DNA of 64,000 nt, taken from positions 248,001-312,000 of the forward strand of contig NZ_WXEW01000005.1 of the NCBI RefSeq assembly GCF_009901565.1, given 5' to 3'. The notes below the pieces were generated by a model that saw only the letters and a program-made list of their open reading frames with translations, was not told the origin of the DNA and searched no databases. Positions 7,787 through 17,598 of this stretch are shown here, piece after piece (position 1 is the first letter of the stretch; the number at the start of each line of letters is the position of its first letter). The DNA is from Herbidospora solisilvae. GTDB taxonomy: Bacteria; Actinomycetota; Actinomycetes; Streptosporangiales; Streptosporangiaceae. The position numbers and the translations under genes were made by a program.

Positions 7787-8520
7787 GGGTTCAGGACGCA
7801 GAACTCGTGACCCTCCGGGTCGGTCAGACACGACCACTCGACCTCGCCCTGACCGAGGTCGAGATCGGCGGCCCCCAGCCCCCGCAGCCGGGCCACCTCC
7901 GCCGCCCGGTCGGCACCGGGGAGCGGCAGCAGGTCGAGGTGGACGCGGTCGGGCGCGGTCTTCGGCTCCGGCGTACGGAGGAAGTCGAGAAAGGGCCCGG
8001 CGCCCGTGGCGGAGCGCAGCACGGCGTGGTCGTCGGTGACCCGATGGAGGGTCCAGCCGAGCGCCTCCCCCCAGAACCGCGCCATGGCGCGTGGGTCGGC
8101 GCAGTCGACCACGATGGCGGCGATCGGCCCGGTGTCACGGTAGACCTCACGGGGCTCCAGGACGCAGAACTCGTTGCCCTCGGGGTCGGCGAGCACCGTC
8201 CACGGCGCCTCGCCCTGGCCGATGTCGGCGGGCGTCGCGCCCAGCGCCTTGAGACGCGCGACCAGCTCGGCCTGGTGGGCGGCGGAGGTGGTGGCGAGAT
8301 CGAGGTGCACCCGGTTCTTCGCCGCCGTCTTGCCTTCCGGCACGGGCACGACGTCGACGCCGACGAACACGGGGTCGGGCCAGACGAGGCCGCCGGGCGG
8401 TCCGACGTAGGTGGTCACGCCGGGGTGGTAGGCGGTCCACCCGAGCGCTTCGGCCCAGAACCGGCCGACCGCCGCGGCGTCGAGGGCCTTGATGTTCACC
8501 TGCGCGGGTCGCAACGCCAT
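7783..8520 (-). CDS. Tandem glyoxalase/VOC-fold protein
   Basis: 245 residues with two VOC-like modules (about 1-120 and 125-245). Each repeats the pattern of an N-terminal ARFW/GRFWxEALGW segment, a central VHLDL strand and a DPEGxEFCVL end. These motifs mark the glyoxalase-like (PF18029) family seen widely in actinomycetes. The substrate is unknown. It overlaps the CAP gene tail-to-tail by 4 bp. Confidence 0.82.
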   Translation of the reverse strand: MALRPAQVNIKALDAAAVGRFWAEALGWTAYHPGVTTYVGPPGGLVWPDPVFVGVDVVPVPEGKTAAKNRVHLDLATTSAAHQAELVARLKALGATPADIGQGEAPWTVLADPEGNEFCVLEPREVYRDTGPIAAIVVDCADPRAMARFWGEALGWTLHRVTDDHAVLRSATGAGPFLDFLRTPEPKTAPDRVHLDLLPLPGADRAAEVARLRGLGAADLDLGQGEVEWSCLTDPEGHEFCVLNP

Positions 8521-8717
8521 GGCGCGATCTTATGTACCGTCCACCGGAGCCCGAAATATTTAGATTCACGCCTTTCGATGCATTGGTCACCAGTGCCGGT
8601 TAAATAATATTTTGAGGTCTTTCTCGGAAGTCATTTCTGTATCGATTGCGATTCTCGCCACACCGTTGCGCTCTTTCTGCCTAATGTGCCTTGTCCTACT
8701 ACGAAGGGTGGAAGACC

Positions 8718-9491
8718 GTGAGCGAGCAGGTGGCGCCGTTGATCGGCGGTCCGGCCATTGACCCTCGTGATCTCCCTGCGGCATCGACGAAAAAGGCTCC
8801 GGCCGTACGGGCGACGCCCAAATGGGAGAGCGAAGCACGCGATCGCGTCCGAACAGCCGTGCGACGCTTTTCCAAGCCGCTCGGGGATCTCGTGGCGAGA
8901 GACGCGAACGAGGGAGACACCCGTCTCCTGATCACGGACTTCCTGTGCGAGGGCCTCGGCTACGACAAGTACGAAGATCTGACCACGGAATACCAGGTCA
9001 AGGGCGAGTTCGCCGACTACGGCATCCGCATCGACAAGCAGCTCATCGCCTTCATCGAAGTGAAGCGCTGCAGCCAGAAGCTCAACATCAAGCACTTGCG
9101 TCAAGTGCAGATGTACGCGGTCAACGAAGGGGTCGAATGGATGATCCTTTCGAACGGGCAGGTCTGGCAGGTCTATCACATGACCGCCGGCCTGCCCGTG
9201 ATCATTGATTTGGCCCTGGAAGTGGATCTCCTGGGAGACGCCGGCCTCGCGGCGAAAACCGATTCCCTTTTCTATCTCACCAAAGAAGCCTTCAAGCGGC
9301 GGCTTATCGACGACCTTTGGAAGGCCAGGGCGGCGACTTCACCCCGCGTTCTGGCCCAGGTCATCTCCTCCGACGTGGTCGTCGACGCCGTGCGTAAGGA
9401 ACTTCGCCGCCAGACGGGCTACAACGCGGATTCGTCCGAGATCCATCGAGTGCTGCGTGAGGAGGTCCTCCGGCCGGACACCCTGTCGTGA
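8718..9491 (+). CDS. Solo HsdR-N-terminal-like (type I restriction R subunit N domain) protein
   Basis: 257 residues. The core ITDFLCEGLGY, then EYQVKGEFADYGI, then AFIEVKR matches the PD-(D/E)xK nuclease fold of the type I restriction HSDR_N family: an acidic residue before a beta-hairpin, an Asp, and an E-x-K motif. No helicase, methylase or specificity subunit is near, and the C-terminal 80 residues are not a motor domain. The GTG at 8718 fits the GGAAG just upstream; TTG at 8691 is an alternative. The gene and its 197-bp upstream gap look less GC-rich than the surroundings, suggesting acquisition. Function unknown: a nuclease, or a regulator built on a nuclease fold. Confidence 0.75.
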   Translation: MSEQVAPLIGGPAIDPRDLPAASTKKAPAVRATPKWESEARDRVRTAVRRFSKPLGDLVARDANEGDTRLLITDFLCEGLGYDKYEDLTTEYQVKGEFADYGIRIDKQLIAFIEVKRCSQKLNIKHLRQVQMYAVNEGVEWMILSNGQVWQVYHMTAGLPVIIDLALEVDLLGDAGLAAKTDSLFYLTKEAFKRRLIDDLWKARAATSPRVLAQVISSDVVVDAVRKELRRQTGYNADSSEIHRVLREEVLRPDTLS

Positions 9492-9506
9492 TCGAGGGCG
9501 GCGCGA

Positions 9507-10400
9507 TCAGTCGTGCTCCGGTCCCGCGCCGAAGAACAGGTCGCGGTTGGTTCTGACGTACTGTTCGACGGTTTGCGGGCGCTTTCCGGTGATCTTCTCG
9601 ATGACGTCGTCGGTGCCGGCCAGCAGGCCGTTGCGGTAGTCGATCGCCACCGACTCCAGATGCTGGATGAGGTGCTCCGGGCTGCCCGCTTTCCGCAGCG
9701 TGTCGGCGTAGGCCTCGGTGGTGATGGGCTCGTAGCGGACCGGGATGCCCAGCGTCTCCGACATGATCTCCGCGATCTCGTGGTGGTTGAGCTCGACCGG
9801 GCCGAACAGCGAGTACGACCGGCCGATGTGGTCGGCCGGGTCGGTCAGGATGGTGGAGATCACGCGGGCCTGGTCGGCGGCGGCGATGGGGGCGTGGCGG
9901 CCGTCGCCGAAGGGCAGGCGCAGGACGCCGCTGCCGTCGATGAACTGCCAGTTGATCGGCAGCCATTCGGCGAAGAACGTCGGCCGCAGGTGCACGGCGC
10001 CCACCGGGGCCCAGTCGAATACCCGCTCGCCGAGCCAGTGCTGGCGGGCGGCCTTGCTGGCGGCTTCCCGGCGGGCGGGGGTCTGCGACATGTTGACCAC
10101 GACCTCGAGGCCGCTTTCGGCGCCGGTCTGGGCGAAGATCGTGGTCGCCTCGACGAGGCCGGGGAGGATCGGGTAGACGAAATAGGCCCGGCGGACGTCG
10201 TCGAGGGCGTGGGCGACGGCGTCGAGGTCGAGCAGGTCACCGGTGACGATCTCGGCGCCCTGTTTCGACAACCAGGCCGACCGGTCGTCTTCGCGGTGGA
10301 CCATGGCGCGGACGCGCAGGCCCCTGTCGAGCAGGTCGCCGACCACCTGGGCGCCCGTCTTGCCGGTCGCGCCGGTGACCAGGATCGGGTTGTCGCTCAT
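9507..10400 (-). CDS. NmrA-like NAD(P)-binding protein
   Basis: 297 residues. The N-terminal ILVTGATGKTG is the extended GxxGxxG Rossmann motif of NmrA/atypical SDR proteins. It is followed by VRAMVHR, where the arginine suggests NADPH preference, and by a DLLDLDAV acidic segment. Such proteins reduce quinones or act as redox sensors. The ATG at 10400 begins directly with the Rossmann strand. It is convergent with the nuclease-like gene and 137 bp from the divergent 2H phosphoesterase gene. Confidence 0.82.
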   Translation of the reverse strand: MSDNPILVTGATGKTGAQVVGDLLDRGLRVRAMVHREDDRSAWLSKQGAEIVTGDLLDLDAVAHALDDVRRAYFVYPILPGLVEATTIFAQTGAESGLEVVVNMSQTPARREAASKAARQHWLGERVFDWAPVGAVHLRPTFFAEWLPINWQFIDGSGVLRLPFGDGRHAPIAAADQARVISTILTDPADHIGRSYSLFGPVELNHHEIAEIMSETLGIPVRYEPITTEAYADTLRKAGSPEHLIQHLESVAIDYRNGLLAGTDDVIEKITGKRPQTVEQYVRTNRDLFFGAGPEHD

Positions 10401-10537
10401 CGATGCCTCCCACGTCACGACGATGGGGCTCCTTCTCACCCTAAGCGCCATGCGGGACGACGGCCCTGACGCCGTCTTGACGTCCACGGGCGCGGACCAT
10501 GCCGTTTGCTGAGACGCCGTGCCGCACACTGAACGGC

Positions 10538-11161
10538 GTGACCGACGAAGAAGAGACGGGCGGCCGGCGGATGGCCGACCACTGGTGGTGGCGGCCCGGC
10601 TGGCGGGTGGGGCGGCGCGGCTACGCCTGGCATCTCACCTTCCGGAACAGCCCCGACGTGCACCGCCTCGCCGCCGTCTACCGGCAGGGGCTGGCCGGGG
10701 TGCGGGAGCTCGACCCGGTGCCCGACGCGTCGCTGCATCTGACCATGCAGCAGGTCGGGTTCGTCGACGAGGTCACCGGCGACCAGGTGAAGGCGATGGT
10801 CGAGGCCGCCGCCCGGCGGCTCGCGCTGCTGCCCGCCTTCGACATCGAGCTGGGCCGGCCGGTGATCACCCGCGAGGCGGTCCGCTGGGACCCGGTTCCG
10901 GCCGCGCCCGTGGTGGCGGTGCGGCTGGCGATCAGGCAGGCGATGGCCGAGGTGTGGCCGCAGGTGCCGGGCCGCGAGGAGGGCTTCGTCCCGCACATCT
11001 CGATCGCCTACAGCAACGCGCCGGTGCCCTACGCGACCGTCGCCGCCGCCCTCGCGGCGATCGACGCGCCCCCGGCGCGCGCCCGCGTCGAAAAGGCCGA
11101 CCTGATCGTCATCCACCGGGACCAGCGCATGTACGAGTGGACCGAACACGCTGCCGTGTGA
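10538..11161 (+). CDS. 2'-5' RNA ligase-like 2H phosphoesterase
   Basis: 207 residues from the GTG at 10538. The two catalytic His-x-Thr/Ser motifs of the 2H superfamily are visible as HLTMQ and HISIAYS, about 85 residues apart. The family acts on 2'-5' or cyclic phosphodiester bonds in RNA or nucleotides. In-frame starts at 10499 (ATG) and 10571 (ATG) are also possible; none has a convincing ribosome site. Downstream is a short DUF3040 gene on the same strand. Confidence 0.75.
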   Translation: MTDEEETGGRRMADHWWWRPGWRVGRRGYAWHLTFRNSPDVHRLAAVYRQGLAGVRELDPVPDASLHLTMQQVGFVDEVTGDQVKAMVEAAARRLALLPAFDIELGRPVITREAVRWDPVPAAPVVAVRLAIRQAMAEVWPQVPGREEGFVPHISIAYSNAPVPYATVAAALAAIDAPPARARVEKADLIVIHRDQRMYEWTEHAAV

Positions 11162-11225
11162 ACCGGTTCTCCGCCACGTTTTCCGGGTAGCCGGACATCC
11201 GGTTCCCCACGAGAAGGATCAGGCC

Positions 11226-11447
11226 ATGGGCATGTCGGCGGCTGAACAGCGCATCCTGACGGAGATCGAACACTCCCTGCGCACGAACGACCGGGCCTTC
11301 GCGACCCGGATCGACCGCATGAACGCCGCGCAGGCGACCGGCCGCAGTCCCAAGTGGACCGCCACGGCCGGGACGGTGCTGGTGGTGGCGGGGATCATGA
11401 CGGGGCTCATGGTGGCCGTGGTCGTGCTGGCCGCCTTCCACATCTAG
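11226..11447 (+). CDS. DUF3040 small membrane protein
   Basis: 73 residues. The N-terminal helix MSAAEQRILTEIEHSL followed by a short charged linker matches the start of actinobacterial DUF3040 proteins. A single long hydrophobic segment (TAGTVLVVAGIMTGLMVAVV) follows; many members have two. Function unknown. The ribosome site AGAAGGA is 8-10 bp upstream. Its TAG stop lies in a CTAG shared with the convergent flavoprotein gene. Confidence 0.75.
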   Translation: MGMSAAEQRILTEIEHSLRTNDRAFATRIDRMNAAQATGRSPKWTATAGTVLVVAGIMTGLMVAVVVLAAFHI

Positions 11448-12139
11448 TCGAGGCCGGTTCGGCCCTCGGCCCAGTACGCCTTGCCGAAGACCTTCCCCGG
11501 GGCGGGCGTCCAGCCGCCGGCCGCGCGCCTGACCGGGCCCACGGTCGCGGCGTCGCCGGTGACGACCAGGTCGTAGGCGCCCGTTCCGGCGGCGGCGAGC
11601 AGGTCACGGCGGTCGGCGGTCTTCGGCACGACCGTCGCGGTCACCCCGAGCCCGGCCAGGACCTTCGTGTACTCGGCGGGGTCGGTCGCCTCCAGCAGGT
11701 AGGTGACGCCGTCCGGCCGGGTCTGCCCGAGCGCGGCGGCCAGGCCGACGCTGGTCTCGTCGCCGACGAACACCACCTGGGACGCGACCCCGGTCAGGTC
11801 GATCGAGCGGCGGGGGCCGAACAGCTCGCAGGCGTCGCCGGGCGTCACCCGGTCGAACCAGCGCGCGGCCGGTCCGGCGCCGTGGACGTAGGCGACCAGC
11901 GAGACCGTGCCCTCGGCGGTGTCCCACCCGAACGGGGTGTAGGTGCGCCTGGTCATCGTGCCGCGGTCGGTGCGGAGCTGGACCTTGCAGCCCGGCGTCC
12001 ACGGCGCGGTCCGGAAGCGGTCGGACCGGAGTTCGACTCTCACGAAGTGCTCCGACAGCGCCGTCTTCGCGGTGACGACCGCCTGGGTGAAGAAGGCCCC
12101 GCTGGCGAGGTCGGCGAGCCGTTCGGTGATCCGTGCCAT
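11444..12139 (-). CDS. Siderophore-interacting-type FAD-binding reductase
   Basis: 231 residues. The motif RRTYTPFGWD is the R-x-Y-T/S FAD-binding signature of siderophore-interacting proteins, and HGAGPAARWFDR matches the phosphate-binding region (HGxxGPAxxW). The C-terminal half (VVFVGDETSVGLA) is a ferredoxin-reductase-like NAD(P) domain, shorter than in full SIP proteins. By family it would reduce ferric siderophores or related substrates in the cytoplasm. There are no siderophore synthesis or uptake genes nearby, so the role is open. Confidence 0.78.
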   Translation of the reverse strand: MARITERLADLASGAFFTQAVVTAKTALSEHFVRVELRSDRFRTAPWTPGCKVQLRTDRGTMTRRTYTPFGWDTAEGTVSLVAYVHGAGPAARWFDRVTPGDACELFGPRRSIDLTGVASQVVFVGDETSVGLAAALGQTRPDGVTYLLEATDPAEYTKVLAGLGVTATVVPKTADRRDLLAAAGTGAYDLVVTGDAATVGPVRRAAGGWTPAPGKVFGKAYWAEGRTGLD

Positions 12140-12156
12140 GGCGCCCGACTCTAGCG

Positions 12157-13224
12157 TCACCGCGCCGCCGGTTGGCGCCCCCGGTTCCACCACAGGGACA
12201 GGCCCGCTCCGGCGAACGTCAGCAGCGTGCCGAGCAGCACGAACCAGACCGTCGTCTCCCGCTCGGCCCGGTGCAGGCCGATCTCGCTGGGCAGGTCGGT
12301 CAGGACGTCGGTGAGCTGCCCGGCGTCCTCGGCGCGGAAGTACTTGCCGCCGGTCGTGTCGGCGACCGCGGTGAGGGTCTCCTCGTCGATCTGCATGACC
12401 CGGCGCAGTCCGCTGTCGTCGCCCCAGCGGCCGAAGCCTCCGCCGCCGCCCCGCCAGTTGTCTCCGCTGACCTGGTCGGCGGTGCACACCATGGCGGCCG
12501 GTTCGGTGGTGCCGAAGCCGATCGTGAAGACCCGCAGGCGGCGGGCGGCGGCCTGTTCGGCGGCGGTGATCGGGTCGACGCCGGTGGTGTTGGAGCCGTC
12601 GGTGAGCACCACGATCGTGTCGGGCTGGAAGTCGCCCGGCGCGGCCGGGGCGTTCAGGTCGACGCCGGTCTCGGTGACGTCGGTGTTGTACTCGGCGATC
12701 GTGTCGATCGAGGTGAGGATCGCCTGGCCGATCGCGGTGCCGCGGGAGGTGCGCAGGCCGTCGACGGCGTCGAGGAGCTGATCCTTGTCGGTGGTCGGGG
12801 GGACGAGCAGGCCCGCGATGCCGGCGAAGGCGACCAGGCCGATGCGGGTGCCGTCGTCGCTCTGCTCGATGAACGCGCGGGCGGCCTCGCTGGCCGCCGT
12901 CAGGCGGTTGGGCTCGACGTCGGTCGAGCACATGGAGCCCGACGCGTCCATGGCCAGGATGATCGAGGTGTTGTCGGCCGGCACCGTGACCATGGCCTGC
13001 GGGCGGGTGAGGCTGAAGCCGATCAGCAGCAGTCCGACGAGGAACAGCGCGACCGGGACCCGGCGCCGCCACGCGCTGCGGCCGGGGATCGCCGCGCGGA
13101 TCAGCCCGACGCTGGAGACGACGATCGCGGAGCGTTTGCGGCGGCGGTTGAACCACCAGCGCGCCAGCAGGAGCAGCGGCACGACCAGTAGCGCGAGCAG
13201 GGCCAGGGGCCAGCTGAGCGACAT
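12157..13224 (-). CDS. VWA-domain membrane protein (Bat-like)
   Basis: 355 residues. Two transmembrane segments come first (about 5-20 and 58-75), then a von Willebrand A domain with an intact MIDAS motif DASGSM near residue 93 and a TDGS motif. A C-terminal membrane segment (TTVWFVLLGTLLTFAGAGLSL) closes the protein. The topology is that of BatA/BatB, with the VWA domain outside. It is the last gene of the moxR-DUF58-VWA-VWA operon; its ATG overlaps the stop of the preceding VWA gene as TGATG. Confidence 0.87.
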   Translation of the reverse strand: MSLSWPLALLALLVVPLLLLARWWFNRRRKRSAIVVSSVGLIRAAIPGRSAWRRRVPVALFLVGLLLIGFSLTRPQAMVTVPADNTSIILAMDASGSMCSTDVEPNRLTAASEAARAFIEQSDDGTRIGLVAFAGIAGLLVPPTTDKDQLLDAVDGLRTSRGTAIGQAILTSIDTIAEYNTDVTETGVDLNAPAAPGDFQPDTIVVLTDGSNTTGVDPITAAEQAAARRLRVFTIGFGTTEPAAMVCTADQVSGDNWRGGGGGFGRWGDDSGLRRVMQIDEETLTAVADTTGGKYFRAEDAGQLTDVLTDLPSEIGLHRAERETTVWFVLLGTLLTFAGAGLSLWWNRGRQPAAR

Positions 13225-14186
13225 CAGACGATCCTCCCGTGCCAGCGGGTGCCGAGCAGGCCGCCCAGGGTGAGCAGCAGCAGCCCGGCTCCGGCGAACG
13301 GAGCGGTCAGTTCTAGGGGCTCTTTCTTCATGGTCAGCCGCAGGTCGATGGCGTCGGCCGAGGCGGCCAGCGCCTGCGCGTCGGCGGCCTCGTGGTACTT
13401 GCCGCCGGTGACCTGGGCGACCGAGGAGAGTAGCTCCGCGTCGAGCGCGGTGGCCAGCCGGAAGCCGTCGACCTCGACGGTCGAGCCCCGGGCGGTGCCG
13501 ACGCCGACGGTCTGGACGCGCACTCCCGACGCCGCCGCGAGCTCGGCCGCCGCCGCGACGTCGGGGCCGCCCGTCTCCTGGCCGTCGGAGAAGACGACGA
13601 TCGTCGCCTCGGGGAAGTAGCCGAGGCTCTGCGGCTGCTGCCCCTCTTCCGGCAGCGCGACCGGCTTGCCGGTGATCGTGCCGAGCCCGACGAGGATGGC
13701 CCGGCCGAGCGAGGTGCCGCCGCTCGCCCCCGCCCGGCCGATCGCGGCCAGGACCGCGCCGTGGTCGTCGGTCGGGGCCTGGGTGAGCAGCGCCTGGTCG
13801 CCGAAGAGGATGACCCCGATGTCCACCGAGGACGGCTGCCTGTCGACGAAGCCCTTGGCGGCGGCCTGCGCGGCGGCCAGCCGGGAGGGCCGCACGTCGT
13901 CGGCCTTCATGCTGTTGGAGACGTCGAAGGCGAGCAGCACGGTGCCCGAGATGCGCGGCACGCTGACCTCGGCCTGCGGGCGGGCCAGCCCGGTCAGCAG
14001 GATCGGCAGGGCCGCGAGGAGGAGGGCGTACGGGAGGTGCCGGCGTAAGCCGCCGCCGGCCAGGCCGGCGAAACCGGCCGCCGCCAGGGTGGCGTTGCGC
14101 CGCTTCTGCACGGCGACGTAGGCCGCCACCGCGCCGATCGTGAGCAGCAGGGCCAGTACGAGCACGAGGGGCTGGTCGAAGGTCAC
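13224..14186 (-). CDS. VWA-domain membrane protein (Bat-like)
   Basis: 320 residues, a paralogue of its downstream neighbour with the same plan: two N-terminal membrane segments, an external VWA domain with MIDAS DVSNSM and FSDGQETGG, and a C-terminal membrane anchor (FAGAGLLLLTLGGLLG). These paired VWA proteins are partners of MoxR ATPases and are thought to take part in metal-dependent assembly or folding of envelope proteins. The start overlaps the DUF58 stop (ATGA). Confidence 0.87.
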   Translation of the reverse strand: MTFDQPLVLVLALLLTIGAVAAYVAVQKRRNATLAAAGFAGLAGGGLRRHLPYALLLAALPILLTGLARPQAEVSVPRISGTVLLAFDVSNSMKADDVRPSRLAAAQAAAKGFVDRQPSSVDIGVILFGDQALLTQAPTDDHGAVLAAIGRAGASGGTSLGRAILVGLGTITGKPVALPEEGQQPQSLGYFPEATIVVFSDGQETGGPDVAAAAELAAASGVRVQTVGVGTARGSTVEVDGFRLATALDAELLSSVAQVTGGKYHEAADAQALAASADAIDLRLTMKKEPLELTAPFAGAGLLLLTLGGLLGTRWHGRIV

Positions 14187-15043
14187 CGGGCCCTCCGTCC
14201 ACGCACGAGGCCGAGCAGGGTGGCCACCAGGTCATGGTCCGTCGTGACGCGGTGGGCGTCGACCCCCGCCCTGCGCATGGCGTCGGCGAGCTCGGCCTCC
14301 CGTGCCGAGACCTGTTCCGCCAGCCGTCCGCGCAGCAGCGGGTCGCTGGAGTCGACGAGCAGCTGTTCGCCGGTCTCGGCGTCCTCGACCACGATGAGGC
14401 CGAGGTCGGGCAGGTCGAGCTCCGACGGGTCGACGACGCGGACGACCACGACCTCGTGCCGGTGGGCGAGCATGCCCAGCGGCCTCTCCCAGCCGGGGTC
14501 GCCGATGAAGTCGGACATGACGACGACGAGGCTGCGCTGCCGGATCGTCGCGGCGGCCAGCCGCAACATCCCGGCCAGGTCGGTGGTCGCCTTCGCGAAC
14601 GCCGACTCCCGCATCAGGTCCCTGGCCAGGCGGAGGACCTGGTCCCGCCCGGTGCGCGGGGGGATCAGGCGGTGCTCGGTGTTGTCGTACAGGATCGCGC
14701 CGACCTTGTTGCCGCCGCGGGAGACGATGCGGGCGATGCTGACCGCCAGGTCGGTGGCGGCCTGGGTCTTCCCTGCCCGCATCGAGGCCGAGCGGTCGAC
14801 GACCAGCCAGGCGGTCATCTCCCGGTCTTCGGTGTAGAGGCGCACGAAGGGCTCGTCGAGCCGCGCGGTGACGTTCCAGTCGATGTGCCGGACGTCGTCT
14901 TCGGGCAGGTAGCCGCGCAGGTCGGTGAAGTCGATGCCGGCGCCGCGCCACACCGTGCGGTAGGCGCCCTGGAGCCGGCCGTCGAGCCGTCTGCTCAGCC
15001 GCCACTCCAGGCGGCGCAGCAGCCGGTCGGGCGGGGTGGCCAT
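14183..15043 (-). CDS. DUF58 protein with VWA-like domain
   Basis: 286 residues. The DUF58 core GRGIDFTDLR-like segment (here GAGIDFTDLRGYLPEDDVRHIDWNVTAR) is followed by a VWA-like fold with VVDRSASM. It is soluble, without membrane spans. DUF58 proteins nearly always sit between moxR and bat-type genes, as here, and probably bridge the ATPase and membrane VWA partners. The gap to moxR is 3 bp. Confidence 0.88.
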   Translation of the reverse strand: MATPPDRLLRRLEWRLSRRLDGRLQGAYRTVWRGAGIDFTDLRGYLPEDDVRHIDWNVTARLDEPFVRLYTEDREMTAWLVVDRSASMRAGKTQAATDLAVSIARIVSRGGNKVGAILYDNTEHRLIPPRTGRDQVLRLARDLMRESAFAKATTDLAGMLRLAAATIRQRSLVVVMSDFIGDPGWERPLGMLAHRHEVVVVRVVDPSELDLPDLGLIVVEDAETGEQLLVDSSDPLLRGRLAEQVSAREAELADAMRRAGVDAHRVTTDHDLVATLLGLVRGRRAR

Positions 15044-15046
15044 CGG

Positions 15047-16039
<993 letters not shown>

Positions 16040-16055
16040 GGGGGAGGGTCCTTCC

Positions 16056-16802
16056 TCACAGGGGCGGGGCCGGGCCGTCGCCGATCGCGGTGCCGATGGG
16101 CATGGCGAAGCCGATCCCGATGAACGTGCCGGCGTCGGTGGGGTTCGCGAGGGAGACGACGATGCCGATCACCTGGCCTCGGTCGTTGACGAGCGGGCCG
16201 CCGGAGCTGCCCGGGTTGACCGTCGCGTCGAACTGGATGTGCCCCTCGGTGCCCGCGACCTCGCGGTTCAGGCCCGAGACCACGCCGGTGCTGGTGCTGA
16301 GGGTGAGCCCGAGCGGGTTGCCGATCGCGACGACGTCGTCGCCGACCTGGGCTCCGCCGCCGAGCGTGGCGGGCACGAGCGTGCCGGGGAGTCTCTCCGG
16401 CAGGAGGGTCGCGATGTCCTTCTTCGCATCGCTGGCCGCGACCTTGGCCGGCGTCCGGCTGCCGTCGGTGTAGGCGACCTCGATGGACGAGGCCCCGGCC
16501 ACCACGTGGGCGGCGGTGAGGATGGTGCCGTCGGCGTTGGCGATGACGCCGGTGCCGATGGCCGAGGTGGTCATGCTGGCGTGATCGGACTCGTCACGCT
16601 TGGTCTCGATGCGGACGATGGACGGCAGGAGCGTCTGGTAGACCTCGACGGCGGATAACGGGGTGTCGGAGGGGGACGGTGACGGGCTCGGGGCGGCGGT
16701 TTCCGGTACGTCGCCTCCGCGGAAGAGGACCATCGCGGTGATCACCACGGCCCAGACCACGGCGGCCGCGACGAGCAACCATGACTTCGGCCCTTTGGTC
16801 AT
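16056..16802 (-). CDS. Membrane-tethered trypsin-like serine protease (S1C/HtrA-like, no PDZ)
   Basis: 248 residues. A signal-anchor helix (WLLVAAAVVWAVVITAMVLF) is followed by a Pro/Ser-rich linker and a chymotrypsin-fold domain. The triad is visible as TAAHVV (His), KKDIATL (Asp) and NPGSSGGP (Ser). The protein ends soon after the protease domain, so the PDZ domain of typical HtrA is absent. It probably acts outside the membrane in envelope quality control, in keeping with the adjacent MoxR/VWA genes. Confidence 0.88.
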   Translation of the reverse strand: MTKGPKSWLLVAAAVVWAVVITAMVLFRGGDVPETAAPSPSPSPSDTPLSAVEVYQTLLPSIVRIETKRDESDHASMTTSAIGTGVIANADGTILTAAHVVAGASSIEVAYTDGSRTPAKVAASDAKKDIATLLPERLPGTLVPATLGGGAQVGDDVVAIGNPLGLTLSTSTGVVSGLNREVAGTEGHIQFDATVNPGSSGGPLVNDRGQVIGIVVSLANPTDAGTFIGIGFAMPIGTAIGDGPAPPL

Positions 16803-16868
16803 GAACCGACGGTACGTGCGAGTCCTGAAAACTTCCTTAAAGGGCGCCCTTGGGGTGTCTGATCGTTT

Positions 16869-17174
16869 TCACGGCATCCCGGCGCCGTCGGCGATCGCCT
16901 TCAGCGCGGCCAGGTGACGCGCGAACGCCGCGTGCCCCTCGGGGGTGAGCTTGAGCCAGGTGCGCGGGCGTTTGCCCAGGTAGCCCTTGACCACCTCGAC
17001 GTATCCGGCCTTCTCCAGCGTGGTGACGTGCTTCGACAGGGTGGGGTCGGTGACCTCGACGGCGTCGCGCACGAACGCGAACTCGACCTCGCCGGCCGCC
17101 GACAGGACGGCGACGACGGACATCCGGACCGGCGAGTGGATGATCTCGTCGAGATCGTGGCGGGGATGGCTCAC
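16869..17174 (-). CDS. Winged-helix transcriptional regulator (MarR/ArsR-like)
   Basis: 101 residues. The helix-turn-helix reads VTDPTLSKHVTTLEKAGYV, followed by a wing with GKRPRTWLKLTPEG. This is the small winged-helix family common in actinomycetes, usually paired with a membrane protein gene. The GTG at 17174 overlaps the stop of the membrane protein gene by 4 bp, so they form one operon and the regulator probably represses its own operon through the inverted repeat just upstream of it. Confidence 0.82.
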   Translation of the reverse strand: MSHPRHDLDEIIHSPVRMSVVAVLSAAGEVEFAFVRDAVEVTDPTLSKHVTTLEKAGYVEVVKGYLGKRPRTWLKLTPEGHAAFARHLAALKAIADGAGMP

Positions 17175-17584
17175 GCGGCCCGGCTCTCCACGTGGGCGCC
17201 GACGAAGAAGGGGGCCGCCACGGCCGCCGCGCCGACGAGCGCGACCAGGGGTTCGCCGTGCCAGCCGGCCAGCACGAGGACGAGCACGTAACCGACGTGC
17301 AGCAGCATCCCGGCCACCAGCGAGACGGAGTAGCGGCGGAGGTAGCCGCGCGGCCTGACGCTCTGCCGGCTCGCGTACCAGCCCACCCACGCCGCGCAGA
17401 TCGCGGCCCAGGCGGCGGGGAGGAACGTCCAGGCGCCGGACGTGAACGCCGTCGTGAACTCGGTCGCGAACAACACGCCGCCCAGCGCGAGCAGGACGGT
17501 CACGGGCCACCTGCCCGCGGCGCGCACCGTCTCCCGATGCGCCTCGGCCGCCCGCAGGACGGCGGCCGCCTCATCTCGATCCAT
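17171..17584 (-). CDS. Four-helix membrane protein, unknown function
   Basis: 137 residues from the ATG at 17584. Hydrophobic segments at about 35-55, 60-80, 95-115 and 117-132 predict four membrane helices. I do not recognise a catalytic motif. It is first in a two-gene operon with the winged-helix regulator. The open frame extends to 17611, but that would place the operator inside the coding region, so the shorter start is preferred; neither has a strong ribosome site and translation may be leaderless. Confidence 0.7.
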   Translation of the reverse strand: MDRDEAAAVLRAAEAHRETVRAAGRWPVTVLLALGGVLFATEFTTAFTSGAWTFLPAAWAAICAAWVGWYASRQSVRPRGYLRRYSVSLVAGMLLHVGYVLVLVLAGWHGEPLVALVGAAAVAAPFFVGAHVESRAA

Positions 17585-17598
17585 GGTTGGATGATGGC

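Noticed and set aside
8718-9491. A type I restriction-modification locus
   Set aside because: Only an HsdR-N-like domain is present; no helicase, HsdM or HsdS gene is found on either side.
11161-11225. Terminator after the 2H phosphoesterase gene
   Set aside because: Only a 5-bp stem (TCCGG/CCGGA) and a loose 7-bp outer pairing are seen, without a T-run.
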